Origin: Halomarina halobia
Lineage (GTDB): Archaea > Halobacteriota > Halobacteria > Halobacteriales > Haloarculaceae
Assembly: GCF_029338575.1 (NCBI RefSeq)
Contig: NZ_CP119992.1
Location: forward strand, 2,884,663 to 2,948,662
Reading direction: 5' to 3'
DNA: 64,000 nucleotides
The notes under the pieces are model-generated. The model was not told where the DNA came from and did not search any database. It saw only the letters and a list, made by a program, of their open reading frames with translations. The position numbers were made by a program, and so were the translations under genes. Shown in pieces: positions 1 through 8,580 of the stretch. Each line of letters begins with the position of its first letter. Within the stretch, counting starts at the first letter, position 1.

Positions 1-2
1 AT

Positions 3-635
3 GAATGGTTCCCAAACAAACTCGCCAAACAGATTCAGGTACTTGCGGATCAATCCAATGAATTCGTGGGGATTTGCTGTGACTTTGAACATAACCGTGG
101 ATATCTAATAGCTGAAGCTGTTGACCAATTTCTAACGAAAAGTGATCGCGGAGGTGAAGAAAGACATCTCGGTGAGCGAATTCTTGCCCGACAAATCGCT
201 CTTGGTGGTGCTTCATCAATACTCCTCACCCGAGATGCTGCAATGTCAATCGATGGATTCGATGAATCGTTCCAACGCCATCAAGACTGGGAGTTTATGA
301 TCAGATTGTCGAAATTTGGAAGGATATGTTATCTGAATGAGGAATTGTTTAGGAAACATGAAACCGATCCTCCAGACCCGGAAACAGTTGAACGGTCAAA
401 AAAGGTGTTCTTTGAGAAGTTTAAGACGGATATCGACAAGGCGGAGGAAAATGGATATCCCGTCCGTGCACGCCACCGTCTTGAACTCGCGAAGTGCTTT
501 ATTTCCGATGGCCAATTCTACGAAGGTACTAAGAGATTGAATGTAAAGGATATAAATTCGATCCAAGCATTTTTTGAGCTTGGATATTCCACTCTCCGCG
601 GTCTAAGGAGGTATCGTCGGGGGAATACAGTCTAA
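3..635 (+). CDS. Glycosyltransferase family 2, C-terminal part (5' end outside window)
   Basis: The frame is open from the first bases of the window, so the start codon lies upstream and only about 210 residues are visible. A GTG at 66 is an internal valine, not a convincing start. The visible part has the GT-A fold acceptor-side pattern of GT2 enzymes: a GGASS segment, then GFDESF and, a few residues on, QDWEFMIRLSKFG, followed by a helical C-terminal tail with no membrane segment. GT2 enzymes move a sugar from a nucleotide donor to a growing glycan, here most likely a surface glycan or S-layer N-glycan precursor at the cytoplasmic membrane. It is convergent with the GT4 gene (8 nt gap) and shares its AT-rich composition. 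The exact sugar cannot be read from the sequence. Confidence 0.8.
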   Translation, partial: EWFPNKLAKQIQVLADQSNEFVGICCDFEHNRGYLIAEAVDQFLTKSDRGGEERHLGERILARQIALGGASSILLTRDAAMSIDGFDESFQRHQDWEFMIRLSKFGRICYLNEELFRKHETDPPDPETVERSKKVFFEKFKTDIDKAEENGYPVRARHRLELAKCFISDGQFYEGTKRLNVKDINSIQAFFELGYSTLRGLRRYRRGNTV

Positions 636-643
636 TTCAACTT

Positions 644-1750
644 TCAATCAAGTAATGAATCATACAGGTGTCGGAATTTGCATTGAGAGTGGATGAGGCT
701 GTATTCTTCTATATCAGTAGTCATCTCTAAGCAATTAGGACACGTTAGAATTTGTTCAATAGCGTGGACAAGACCGTCAATATCGCCGGGCTTCACGAGA
801 TAACCCGTATTTCCGTTGTCGACTTGGTCCGGGATGCCTGCGATCTCCGTCGAGACAACCGGAAGTTGAGCAGCTAATGCTTCTGTTATGACTCTTGGTG
901 TCCCTTCGCGGTACGATGGAAGGACAAATATATCCGCAGCTTGCATAATCTGAGGGATGTCCTCACGATAACCTAGTAATTTGACCACGTTATCGAGTCC
1001 TCGATTCTCTATCGTCTCCACCAGGCGGCTGTTCAACGAACCTTTCCCTACAATAAGCAGCTTGATATCGTGGTGCATCTGAAGACGTTCGACGGCTTCT
1101 ACTAGATCAAATAGACCTTTCCCTTCCTCAAGTCTTCCCGCATACAAGAGTGTAATTGATGTACTCATAACATCAGATGCTGGGGAGGCTGTCTGGAACT
1201 GTTCTACTTCTACACCGTGCTGAATGAGCTCATACTGTTCCAGCTTTCCAATATTTCGCTCGAGATATGTATCGCGTATACGTTCTGATTTTACGACGAG
1301 CTTATCAGCTAATGGAGCAGCAGCTCGCTCGAGAATCAGTATACATGCGTTTAATATCCTATTTCGATCCTCTGTAATCGGGTCTCCGTGTATCTCATGA
1401 ATCACAATGTCAGTTCTAGCGAGGGCGGCGGCGAACCGACCGATTATCCCTGCCTCAGTACTGTGGGTGTGGAGAACATCAATATTCTCTCGACTGAGAT
1501 AGTACCAGACAGATACTACTGCGAAGCAAGATGTTAGTGGATTATAGTGTCGCATTAGACTGAAAACGACACTCGTGACACCTAAAGACTTGACTGATTT
1601 AATCCGCTTTTGGTCGTGTTTGGCTCCTACCCCGAGTCGTAAGTCGTATTTTTCGGCGCTTGACGAGAGTGCATCAAGTTCGATTTCCGTTGTGCGTTCA
1701 GCACCACCATCAAGGAAACGAGTAATGAGGTGGAGGACACGGTATTGCAT
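644..1750 (-). CDS. Glycosyltransferase family 4 (GT-B fold)
   Basis: 368 residues, the usual GT4 length. The N-terminal Rossmann half has a GGAER loop near residue 15, typical of acceptor-side GT4 sequences, and LHTHS near residue 95. The C-terminal half has LLYAGRLEEGKG, then PSYREGTPRVITEALA, where E-x7-E is the GT4 donor-binding signature, and a late GYLVKPGD segment. It probably adds a hexose to a lipid-linked glycan on the cytoplasmic face of the membrane. No signal peptide or membrane helix is seen. It lies on the minus strand between two plus-strand genes and reads away from the phosphodiesterase gene at 1859. The ATG start is followed directly by the first beta strand. Donor and acceptor are unknown. 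Confidence 0.85.
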   Translation of the reverse strand: MQYRVLHLITRFLDGGAERTTEIELDALSSSAEKYDLRLGVGAKHDQKRIKSVKSLGVTSVVFSLMRHYNPLTSCFAVVSVWYYLSRENIDVLHTHSTEAGIIGRFAAALARTDIVIHEIHGDPITEDRNRILNACILILERAAAPLADKLVVKSERIRDTYLERNIGKLEQYELIQHGVEVEQFQTASPASDVMSTSITLLYAGRLEEGKGLFDLVEAVERLQMHHDIKLLIVGKGSLNSRLVETIENRGLDNVVKLLGYREDIPQIMQAADIFVLPSYREGTPRVITEALAAQLPVVSTEIAGIPDQVDNGNTGYLVKPGDIDGLVHAIEQILTCPNCLEMTTDIEEYSLIHSQCKFRHLYDSLLD

Positions 1751-1833
1751 TTGTGGTCTCTAGGACGTGTACATGTGGTGTAGTATCACTATTGTGGATT
1801 GTAGCTCTATTGCAACAATGCTTATTCGCTACA

Positions 1834-1840
1834 TTTAATA
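1834..1840 (+). promoter_or_regulatory. TATA box for the phosphodiesterase-like gene
   Basis: TTTAATA is centred about 22 nt before the ATG at 1859, close to the spacing of haloarchaeal leaderless promoters. It lies in an AT-rich stretch between two divergent genes. The match is by eye only. Confidence 0.45.
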
Positions 1841-1858
1841 TCGTCCTCAAGAACAATC

Positions 1859-3358
1859 ATGAAGATGGATCGGACTGTAGTCATTGGTCTTGACGGATTC
1901 CATAAGGACCTTCTCCCGTATACTCCGACGATCCAAGACCGCTACCTGAAGAATGGTACCGAACTTGAAAGTACCTCTCCTCCAGTAACTGCACCTGCTT
2001 GGGCCTCATTCCAGACTGGGAAGACTCAGGGTAAACATGGTATATATGACTTCGTGACCTTTGATGAAAACTTTGAGAGGACTATTCTTGACGGACGATC
2101 GTTACGCTCTATGACTTTCTATGAGTCATTAGCACAAACTGGACTCAAATGCTACTTACAGAACCTTCCATTCGCGCTCCCTCCCCGTCTTGAGGGTGAT
2201 ATTATGCCATCTTGGCTTGACGATGATGATGTAGGGCCTCATCCCTCCGATCTTGCTTCAGAATTGGACGTGGACCCCCCAATATATCCGGAATTCGACG
2301 GGAACCGTGAAGAAAATATATCTGAGATGTCTGCGTGTTTTGCCCGTAATCGTGATCTGTTCCTGTCGATTATGGAGCACAGAGTCCATGATTTCCTATT
2401 CCACCTAGTCAGCGTCACTGATTGGTTACAGCATATTGCCTACTTGGACCTCATTGATGGTAGAGAAACCGCGATTACTGAGGCCGCAACTGGCCTCCTC
2501 AGAGATGTCGATGAGTATGTGGCAATCCTTGAGAACAGGCTTGATGAGACAGACAATCTCATTCTTATCAGCGATCATGGATTTAAACGTTACGAGGGAT
2601 CGATTTATATTAATGATTGGCTAGCTGAGGAGGACTACCTAAAACGAGATTCAAGCGGAATTCACCTATCTGTAAAATCTGATAACAGTGGATCATCAAT
2701 TAATGCTGGGACCATTGGACGATGGATCCGGCATAATCCAGTGGTTCATGACCTTATTCGACCAGCGAAACAATTAGTCGAGCACATAATCGGAGTAGAA
2801 TTCATTACAGATACTGGTGTAGATATGTCTCGGACACGTGCTTATTGCCGTTCCAAAGATGAACATGCTATTCGAATAGCCGATAATGTAGATGATCGGG
2901 AAGGCCTCGCAATAGAAATACAGAATCAGCTGAACCAGTTAGAAGGCATATCGGCTACATTAGGTAGCGATCTCTATGAAGGGCCATATGTTGATGCGGC
3001 GGGGGATGTCATTGTCTCAGGATTAACTCATCACCCGCAGCGAGGTCCAGTTGGAGAAGTGTTCTCCCCGATTCCGATCGCTCATCACTCAAAAACAGGT
3101 ATTCTGGTTGGTCTCGGCCCAGCATTTACGTTACCACCTACCGAGGCGAGACTGATTGACATAGCGCCAACATTACTATATCTTAATCGATGTGCGATTC
3201 CAAGAGATTGTGATGGGGAAGCTCTTGTTGACTGGCTTTGGGCTGATCATGATCTTAGCTATCACGACTCGACGGAGTGGACCCCCCCCTCTAATGATAG
3301 TTCTAATAACCCCCGTGACATTGTGGAAAATCGTCTTGAACAACTGGGGTATTTGTAA
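1859..3358 (+). CDS. Alkaline phosphatase superfamily protein (type I phosphodiesterase/nucleotide pyrophosphatase-like)
   Basis: 499 residues. A metal-binding Asp lies in the opening VIGLDGF strand (D12). The likely nucleophile T44 sits in PPVTAPAWASF, the Thr version of the superfamily nucleophile site. TDWLQH (D188, H192) and ISDHGF (D239, H240) are further metal ligands, and a late AHHSKTG motif probably supplies the last His. No signal peptide or membrane helix is visible, so it is probably cytoplasmic. Homologues are common in archaeal glycan and N-glycosylation clusters, where they are thought to act on phosphodiester or pyrophosphate bonds of nucleotide sugars or lipid-linked sugars. 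It is followed after 41 nt by the methyltransferase gene on the same strand. The substrate is not known. Confidence 0.8.
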   Translation: MKMDRTVVIGLDGFHKDLLPYTPTIQDRYLKNGTELESTSPPVTAPAWASFQTGKTQGKHGIYDFVTFDENFERTILDGRSLRSMTFYESLAQTGLKCYLQNLPFALPPRLEGDIMPSWLDDDDVGPHPSDLASELDVDPPIYPEFDGNREENISEMSACFARNRDLFLSIMEHRVHDFLFHLVSVTDWLQHIAYLDLIDGRETAITEAATGLLRDVDEYVAILENRLDETDNLILISDHGFKRYEGSIYINDWLAEEDYLKRDSSGIHLSVKSDNSGSSINAGTIGRWIRHNPVVHDLIRPAKQLVEHIIGVEFITDTGVDMSRTRAYCRSKDEHAIRIADNVDDREGLAIEIQNQLNQLEGISATLGSDLYEGPYVDAAGDVIVSGLTHHPQRGPVGEVFSPIPIAHHSKTGILVGLGPAFTLPPTEARLIDIAPTLLYLNRCAIPRDCDGEALVDWLWADHDLSYHDSTEWTPPSNDSSNNPRDIVENRLEQLGYL

Positions 3359-3399
3359 CATGGACCGACAATCTAAATGCCTAATACCATACTTATTAA

Positions 3400-4149
3400 A
3401 TGGACTACAATTCTAAGCGAGAAAAATATTGGGACCGATCAGCTGAAACCAACTCCCGATATAGCGCTAGTGGTATCCGAGCATACCCAGAACCGATCAA
3501 CCGATATCGTAAGGAGGCACTTTTCAGTACAATTAATACGGTACTTAAAGCACAGTCGATAGAACTCCCCGACTTGCGCATACTCGATGCTGGATGTGGC
3601 ACCGGAGCGTATGCGGAGTTCTACGCCAATGCTGGAGTTGATCTCCACGGTGTTGATATCTCCAGTAAATCTCTCACGGCTATCCGAGCGGCGAGAATAC
3701 CCGGAACGTACACACAAGCACGGCTTGATAATCTACCCTACTCTGACGAGACGTTTGATCTTGTCCATTGTTTCAGTGTCCTATACCACATACTTGATGA
3801 TAATGAATGGATTAACAGTCTTGCCGAACTTCAGCGAGTTACCCGACCAGGAGGATGGCTATTGCTCCGAATTGAGTGGGTTGATAAATCGCGGCGTCCT
3901 GCCTCGCATGTAAAACACCGCCCCCGGAATAAATACCTCAATCAACTAGTCGAAGAGGGTCCATTTAGCCTTGAACATGTTGAGCACTTTGCTGATGTCC
4001 CAATGTTTGAGCAGTTAACCGCAAAATTACCGGGGCTTGACATCACTGGCGCCCGATTATTCATACTGTTTTCGCTACTCGCCATTAACCTTGATCTCTT
4101 TCATGAGAATCCTGACCAACGCATCCTTCTACTTAGAAAGCACCCCTAA
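3400..4149 (+). CDS. Class I SAM-dependent methyltransferase
   Basis: 249 residues. SAM-binding motif I is ILDAGCGTGA at residues 61-70, followed by an acidic residue at the end of strand 2 (LHGVDIS), a post-motif Asp (LDNLPYSDETFDLVHC) and the RPGGWLLLRI strand, all typical of the Methyltransf_11/25 fold. It probably methylates a sugar or lipid carrier in the glycan pathway encoded around it, as O-methylated hexuronic acids are known in haloarchaeal N-glycans; that role is inference. It is downstream of and co-directional with the phosphodiesterase-like gene. Its last 17 nt overlap the convergent flippase gene. Confidence 0.8.
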   Translation: MDYNSKREKYWDRSAETNSRYSASGIRAYPEPINRYRKEALFSTINTVLKAQSIELPDLRILDAGCGTGAYAEFYANAGVDLHGVDISSKSLTAIRAARIPGTYTQARLDNLPYSDETFDLVHCFSVLYHILDDNEWINSLAELQRVTRPGGWLLLRIEWVDKSRRPASHVKHRPRNKYLNQLVEEGPFSLEHVEHFADVPMFEQLTAKLPGLDITGARLFILFSLLAINLDLFHENPDQRILLLRKHP

Positions 4150-5620
4150 TTTGGGCGAATATTTCTCTATCTTGCTGCTCAATCCCAAGTCCATACAACA
4201 GCACTCCGAACACTATTATGCCTACAATTCCACCTGTCGCGATTGCCGTAAGACCTTCTAAGAAAGCGGCAGTACTGCGTATCGCAATCAAGGCGCCGAT
4301 ATTTGCTAAGATTGGCTTGGCAAGCGTAATAGAGTATGGAAAGATACCCTCATAATACCAGAGTTCGATAATCCTAGCCATATTCATGAGAATGTAGGAT
4401 ATAACAGTTGCAATAGCGGCTCCCTGAATCCCGAATCGCGGGATAAGGACATAATTGAGAGTGACATTTACTATTCCGAATGTCCATTGGTTAACGAATA
4501 GAATCCATTGGTGGTCTGACATCATTAGTACGTAAGCGCTACCGGCCGCAATACTATCTATCAGATAGGCGAGGATAAATAGCATTAACACTGTACCTCC
4601 CGCGACGTATTTGACGCCAAATAGAGCAAGAATATCGGTGCGGAATATACCGATAACGGCGCCGATTAGGACGGTTGTAGAGAAGGACCATCTGACGATG
4701 ACGTGATGGAGTATCTGAAGTGTTTGTCTGTCATCGTTGGCAAATAACTCTCCAGCGACCGCTGGGAATAGTTGGTTAATACCTGTAAGCGGTAGAGATA
4801 GTACCCCGGCAAGGAGTACTGGCACATTATAGATCCCAACTGCATTGGCCCCCAGTAGAATCCCGAGCATTAGAACATCTACCCGGCTGTAAAGAAACGT
4901 TCCGATATCTCGAAATGCGAGTGGAACCGCGGTCCGATAAAATTTATTTACACCTGTACGTGAGATTGTAAATGACGGCTGTAGTAAATCGTGAGACGTG
5001 GCGATGGCAACTGCCACTACCATTGCGATCGCGGCTGCAACAACAAGTGTGGCAACCAGACCGATAATTGAATAACCTACCACGAGACCAATGCCGACTG
5101 TTAAGACTCGTAGTACCGGTGGAATTACTTGTCGGGCTATTATGTGTTCATCAATATGACCTGATCCTCTTAGGCTCTCTCGCGCTACATTCCCGACTGA
5201 ATTAAACGGTAACACTAATGCGAAGACACGAAGAACATCCTCGAAGAGAGAACTATTTAACGTGAGCGAGCTAATTACAGGTGCACTTATATAGATCCCC
5301 AAAGCGATTACTAAACTAGTACTTACCCCCGTTACATAACCCAGACCAAGGATATAGGACCGATTCTCGCTGTCTTCCTTGAAATCTGGCATGTACCGAA
5401 GCACAGATTTACTCGAACCGAGGTCAGCGAACACTTCTATGATGGTAATAAGCGTCCACGCGTAGGCGTACGCACCGTATGCTGCAGTGGTTGTACTACG
5501 CGTAAGTAAGAGATTCAATAGAAACCCCATGGCGGTGCTTATTCCTTTTCCTACGGCGAACAGCCCCACCCCTCGACCAATGGATGATAGATGGGAGATA
5601 ATTGTGTCTTCGTTATTCAT
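4133..5620 (-). CDS. Oligosaccharide flippase family membrane protein (Wzx/MATE-like)
   Basis: 495 residues with about 12-14 hydrophobic helices spread over the whole length, short loops and the small-residue-rich helices of the MOP flippase superfamily. The first helix holds FAVGKGISTAMGFLLNLLLTR, the usual opening of polysaccharide biosynthesis proteins. It should move a lipid-linked glycan across the cytoplasmic membrane, which fits its place beside two glycosyltransferases, a methyltransferase and a phosphodiesterase. The ATG at 5620 is preceded by an AT-rich spacer. The gene shares the low GC of the island. The family call is firm; the transported glycan is unknown. Confidence 0.85.
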   Translation of the reverse strand: MNNEDTIISHLSSIGRGVGLFAVGKGISTAMGFLLNLLLTRSTTTAAYGAYAYAWTLITIIEVFADLGSSKSVLRYMPDFKEDSENRSYILGLGYVTGVSTSLVIALGIYISAPVISSLTLNSSLFEDVLRVFALVLPFNSVGNVARESLRGSGHIDEHIIARQVIPPVLRVLTVGIGLVVGYSIIGLVATLVVAAAIAMVVAVAIATSHDLLQPSFTISRTGVNKFYRTAVPLAFRDIGTFLYSRVDVLMLGILLGANAVGIYNVPVLLAGVLSLPLTGINQLFPAVAGELFANDDRQTLQILHHVIVRWSFSTTVLIGAVIGIFRTDILALFGVKYVAGGTVLMLFILAYLIDSIAAGSAYVLMMSDHQWILFVNQWTFGIVNVTLNYVLIPRFGIQGAAIATVISYILMNMARIIELWYYEGIFPYSITLAKPILANIGALIAIRSTAAFLEGLTAIATGGIVGIIVFGVLLYGLGIEQQDREIFAQIRGAF

Positions 5621-5911
5621 TTAATGCAATATTCATTTCTCCTATGGGGTTTTTCTGATGCTCTACTCACCTATTTGGGAGGCACTAGAAAACTAAACCT
5701 ACCGATCAGTGGCACCCTTTCATGATAAATGGTATCGTTCAGTGAAACAAGTTCGCCCGTTATATGCCCCGAATATTACTTTTCAGAATCCGACTTGCCA
5801 CCCTCGCGTTCCGTCCGAACTGACTCCCCACAGTTCATTCCTCCTCCCGACACAACCCCCACCACTCCCCCGAAACCGTCATGTGCCCTCCGCTAATCGC
5901 TCACAACGACC
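5621..5911. other. Intergenic region and composition boundary
   Basis: No convincing gene. The left part is AT-rich like the glycan genes to the left. From about 5800 the sequence becomes C-rich and then joins the very GC-rich metabolic block. A TTATAT at 5760-5765 could be a TATA box but is about 150 nt from the next start, so the promoter of the sarcosine oxidase gene is not settled. No tRNA, inverted repeat or attachment-site-like duplication was seen here. Confidence 0.5.
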
Positions 5912-7051
5912 ATGGCTCCGGAACGCGAGTACGACGTGATCGTCCTCGGCGTGGGTGGGATGGGCAGCGCCGCCGTCTACCACCTGGCGCGCCGCGGCGT
6001 CGACGTCCTCGGCATCGAGCGGTTCGACGTCCCGCACGCGAACGGGTCGTCCCACGGCATCACGCGCATCATCAGGCGGGCGTACTACGAGCACCCGTCG
6101 TACATCCCGCTGATCGAGCGGGCGTATGACCTCTGGGACGACCTGGCCGAGGAGACCGGCCGGCCGGTCGTCCACCGGACCGGGTCGGTCGACGCGGCCC
6201 CGGCGGGCGATGTCGTCTTCGAGGGGTCGCTGCGCTCCTGCGAGGAGTACGACATCCCCCACGAGGTGCTGACGGGCGCGGAGCTGGCCGAGCGGTTCCC
6301 CGGCTACCGGCTGCCGGAGGACTACCGGGCGCTCTACCAGCCCGACGGGGGGTTCGTCGTCCCGGAGCAGGCCATCGTCGGGCACGTGGAGGCTGCGCAG
6401 GCCGCGGGGGCCGAGGTGCGCGCCCGCGAGCGCGTCGCGGACTGGGCGGAGACGGCCGACGGCGGCGTCCGCGTCGAGACCGACCGGGGGACGTACCGCG
6501 CCGACCGGCTGGTCCTCGCCGCGGGCGCGTGGAACGACAAGTTCGCCGACGAGCTGTCGGGGCTCGCAGTCCCCGAGCGGCAGGTGCTCGCGTGGTTCCA
6601 GCCGGAGACGCCCGCGACGTTCCGCCCGGAGAACTTTCCCGTCTGGAACGTGAGCGTCCCGGAGGGGCGATTCTACGGCCTACCGGTCTACGACGTGCCG
6701 GGGTTCAAGCTCGGGAAGTACCACCACCGCGACGAGGAGGTCGACCCGGACGACTGGAACCGCGACCTCGAACCGGAGGACGAGCGCCTCCTTCGGGAGT
6801 TCACGGCGAAGTACTTCCCCGACGCCGCCGGGCCGACCATGCGCCTCGCCACGTGCATGTTCACCAACTCCCCGGACGAGCACTTCATCCTCGACACGCT
6901 CTCCGACCACCCGCAGGTGGCCGTCGGCGCGGGCTTCTCCGGCCACGGCTTCAAGTTCGCGAGCGTGATCGGCGAGATTCTGGCCGACCTCGCGCTGGAC
7001 GGGGAGACCGACCACCCGATCGATATGTTCGCGCTCGATCGGTTCAACTGA
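5912..7051 (+). CDS. Monomeric sarcosine oxidase / N-methyltryptophan oxidase family FAD enzyme
   Basis: 379 residues, matching the 370-390 of this family. A dinucleotide-binding GVGGMGSAA loop lies at about residues 11-20, and NGSSHGITRIIRRAY is the MSOX/MTOX signature. A Cys at about residue 315 in TCMFTNSPDEHF is at the place where these enzymes bind FAD covalently. The C-terminal GFSGHGFKFA loop is also typical. The reaction is oxidative demethylation of an N-methyl amino acid, probably sarcosine to glycine, formaldehyde and hydrogen peroxide, in the cytoplasm. It sits 176 nt before glyA, the next step for glycine. Dimethylglycine or another N-methyl amino acid is an alternative substrate. 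Confidence 0.85.
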   Translation: MAPEREYDVIVLGVGGMGSAAVYHLARRGVDVLGIERFDVPHANGSSHGITRIIRRAYYEHPSYIPLIERAYDLWDDLAEETGRPVVHRTGSVDAAPAGDVVFEGSLRSCEEYDIPHEVLTGAELAERFPGYRLPEDYRALYQPDGGFVVPEQAIVGHVEAAQAAGAEVRARERVADWAETADGGVRVETDRGTYRADRLVLAAGAWNDKFADELSGLAVPERQVLAWFQPETPATFRPENFPVWNVSVPEGRFYGLPVYDVPGFKLGKYHHRDEEVDPDDWNRDLEPEDERLLREFTAKYFPDAAGPTMRLATCMFTNSPDEHFILDTLSDHPQVAVGAGFSGHGFKFASVIGEILADLALDGETDHPIDMFALDRFN

Positions 7052-7227
7052 TCGAGCGCGGATCAGACGCGCCGCGACCCGACTCGCCGCGATCCGACTC
7101 AACGCGACCCGGCCCGTTCCGCTCGGTCCGCTGCGTTCCGCGTCGGTGCCCGCGCCCGCCGCGGGCTAATCAATGCCTCGATAACCTGCGACGAAGGTAC
7201 TTGCGGCGATCTCCTGATGGGTGTACC

Positions 7228-8475
7228 ATGTCAGGCCCACTCACGGAGGTCGACCCGGAGGTGCGGGCGGCCGTCGCCCGCGAGCGCGAGCGCCAGGAGT
7301 CGACGCTCGGGATGATCGCCTCGGAGAATCACGTCTCCCCGGCGGTTCTCGAAGCGCAGGGGACCGCGCTCACGAACAAGTACGCCGAGGGCTACCCCGG
7401 CGAGCGCTACTACGGCGGGTGCGAGCACGTGGACGAGGTCGAGCGGCTGGCGATCGATCGAGCGAAGGAGCTGTGGGGCGCGGAGCACGTGAACGTCCAG
7501 CCGCACTCGGGGACGCAGGCGAACATGGCGGTCTACTTCGCGATGCTCGAGCCCGGGGACAAGATCCTCTCGCTCGATCTCACCCACGGCGGCCACCTCA
7601 GCCACGGGCACGCGGTGAACTTCTCGGGGCAGCTGTACGAGGTCGAGCAGTACGAGGTGGATCCCGAGACCGGCTACCTCGACTACGCCGACCTGGCCGC
7701 GACCGCCCGCGAGTTCGACCCCGACGTGATCGTCTCGGGGTCCTCGGCCTACCCGCGGGCGTTCGAGTGGGAGACGATCCAGGAGACCGCCGAGGGGGTC
7801 GGAGCCTACCACCTGGCGGACATGGCCCACGTCACGGGGCTGGTCGCCGCCGGCGTCCACCCCTCGCCCGTCGGGATCGCCGACTTCGTCACGGGGAGCA
7901 CGCACAAGACGATCCGGGCGGGCCGCGGCGGCATCGTCCTGTGCGACGAGGAGCACGCCGACGCCATCGACTCAGCGGTCTTTCCGGGCGGGCAGGGCGG
8001 CCCGCTCATGCACAATGTCGCGGGCAAGGCCGTCGGGTTCGAGGAGGCGCTCGAACCCGAATTCGCCGACTACGCACGGCAGGTCGTCGACAACGCGAAG
8101 ACGCTCGCCGAGCTCTTCCGCGAGCGCGGCCTCTCGCTCGTCTCCGGCGGGACGGACAAGCACCTCCTCCTCGTCGACCTGCGCGAGTCACACCCCGACA
8201 CTGCGGGCGGGGACGCCGAGTCCGCGCTGGAGGACGTGGGAATCGTCCTGAACAAGAACACGGTGCCCGGCGAGACCCGCTCGCCGTTCAACCCCTCGGG
8301 CGTCCGCGTCGGCACCCCCGGCGTGACGACCCGCGGGTTCGGGACGGACGAGATGGAGACGGTCGGCGGGTCGATCGTCGACGTGCTTGACGCCCCGGAC
8401 GACGACGCGGTTCGCGAGCGCGTCGGACGCGAGGTCGACCGGCTCTGCGAGGCGTTCCCGGTGTATCGAAACTGA
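7228..8475 (+). CDS. glyA: Serine hydroxymethyltransferase
   Basis: 415 residues. The chosen ATG gives MSGPLTEVDPEV; the same frame stays open far upstream without family sequence, so the longer reading is rejected. Motifs: TLGMIASENHVSP, YYGGCEHVD, the PLP-binding HLADMAHV (D198, H201) and the Schiff-base lysine K227 in VTGSTHKT. The enzyme interconverts glycine plus 5,10-methylene-tetrahydrofolate and serine. In this context it probably works in the serine-forming direction, using glycine and one-carbon units released by betaine and sarcosine demethylation. It is convergent with the BCCT transporter gene. Confidence 0.95.
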   Translation: MSGPLTEVDPEVRAAVARERERQESTLGMIASENHVSPAVLEAQGTALTNKYAEGYPGERYYGGCEHVDEVERLAIDRAKELWGAEHVNVQPHSGTQANMAVYFAMLEPGDKILSLDLTHGGHLSHGHAVNFSGQLYEVEQYEVDPETGYLDYADLAATAREFDPDVIVSGSSAYPRAFEWETIQETAEGVGAYHLADMAHVTGLVAAGVHPSPVGIADFVTGSTHKTIRAGRGGIVLCDEEHADAIDSAVFPGGQGGPLMHNVAGKAVGFEEALEPEFADYARQVVDNAKTLAELFRERGLSLVSGGTDKHLLLVDLRESHPDTAGGDAESALEDVGIVLNKNTVPGETRSPFNPSGVRVGTPGVTTRGFGTDEMETVGGSIVDVLDAPDDDAVRERVGREVDRLCEAFPVYRN

Positions 8476-8580
8476 GCGTCGGGCGCGCCGGTGCCCCGGC
8501 GTTCGGCGGTCCGGTCGGGTCGAAGACGAGCCCCGCGCCCGTCCGGGGCGCGACCGGGGAGGGTCGTTCAGTTCCCCGTT

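Noticed and set aside
5709..5939. 76-codon frame before the sarcosine oxidase gene
   Set aside because: Pro- and Thr-rich translation with no pattern; it spans a composition boundary and overlaps the real gene start.
6529..7227. Long open frame upstream of glyA in the same frame
   Set aside because: It codes for Arg/Pro/Gly-rich sequence unlike SHMT and overlaps the sarcosine oxidase gene in another frame. The family start is at 7228.
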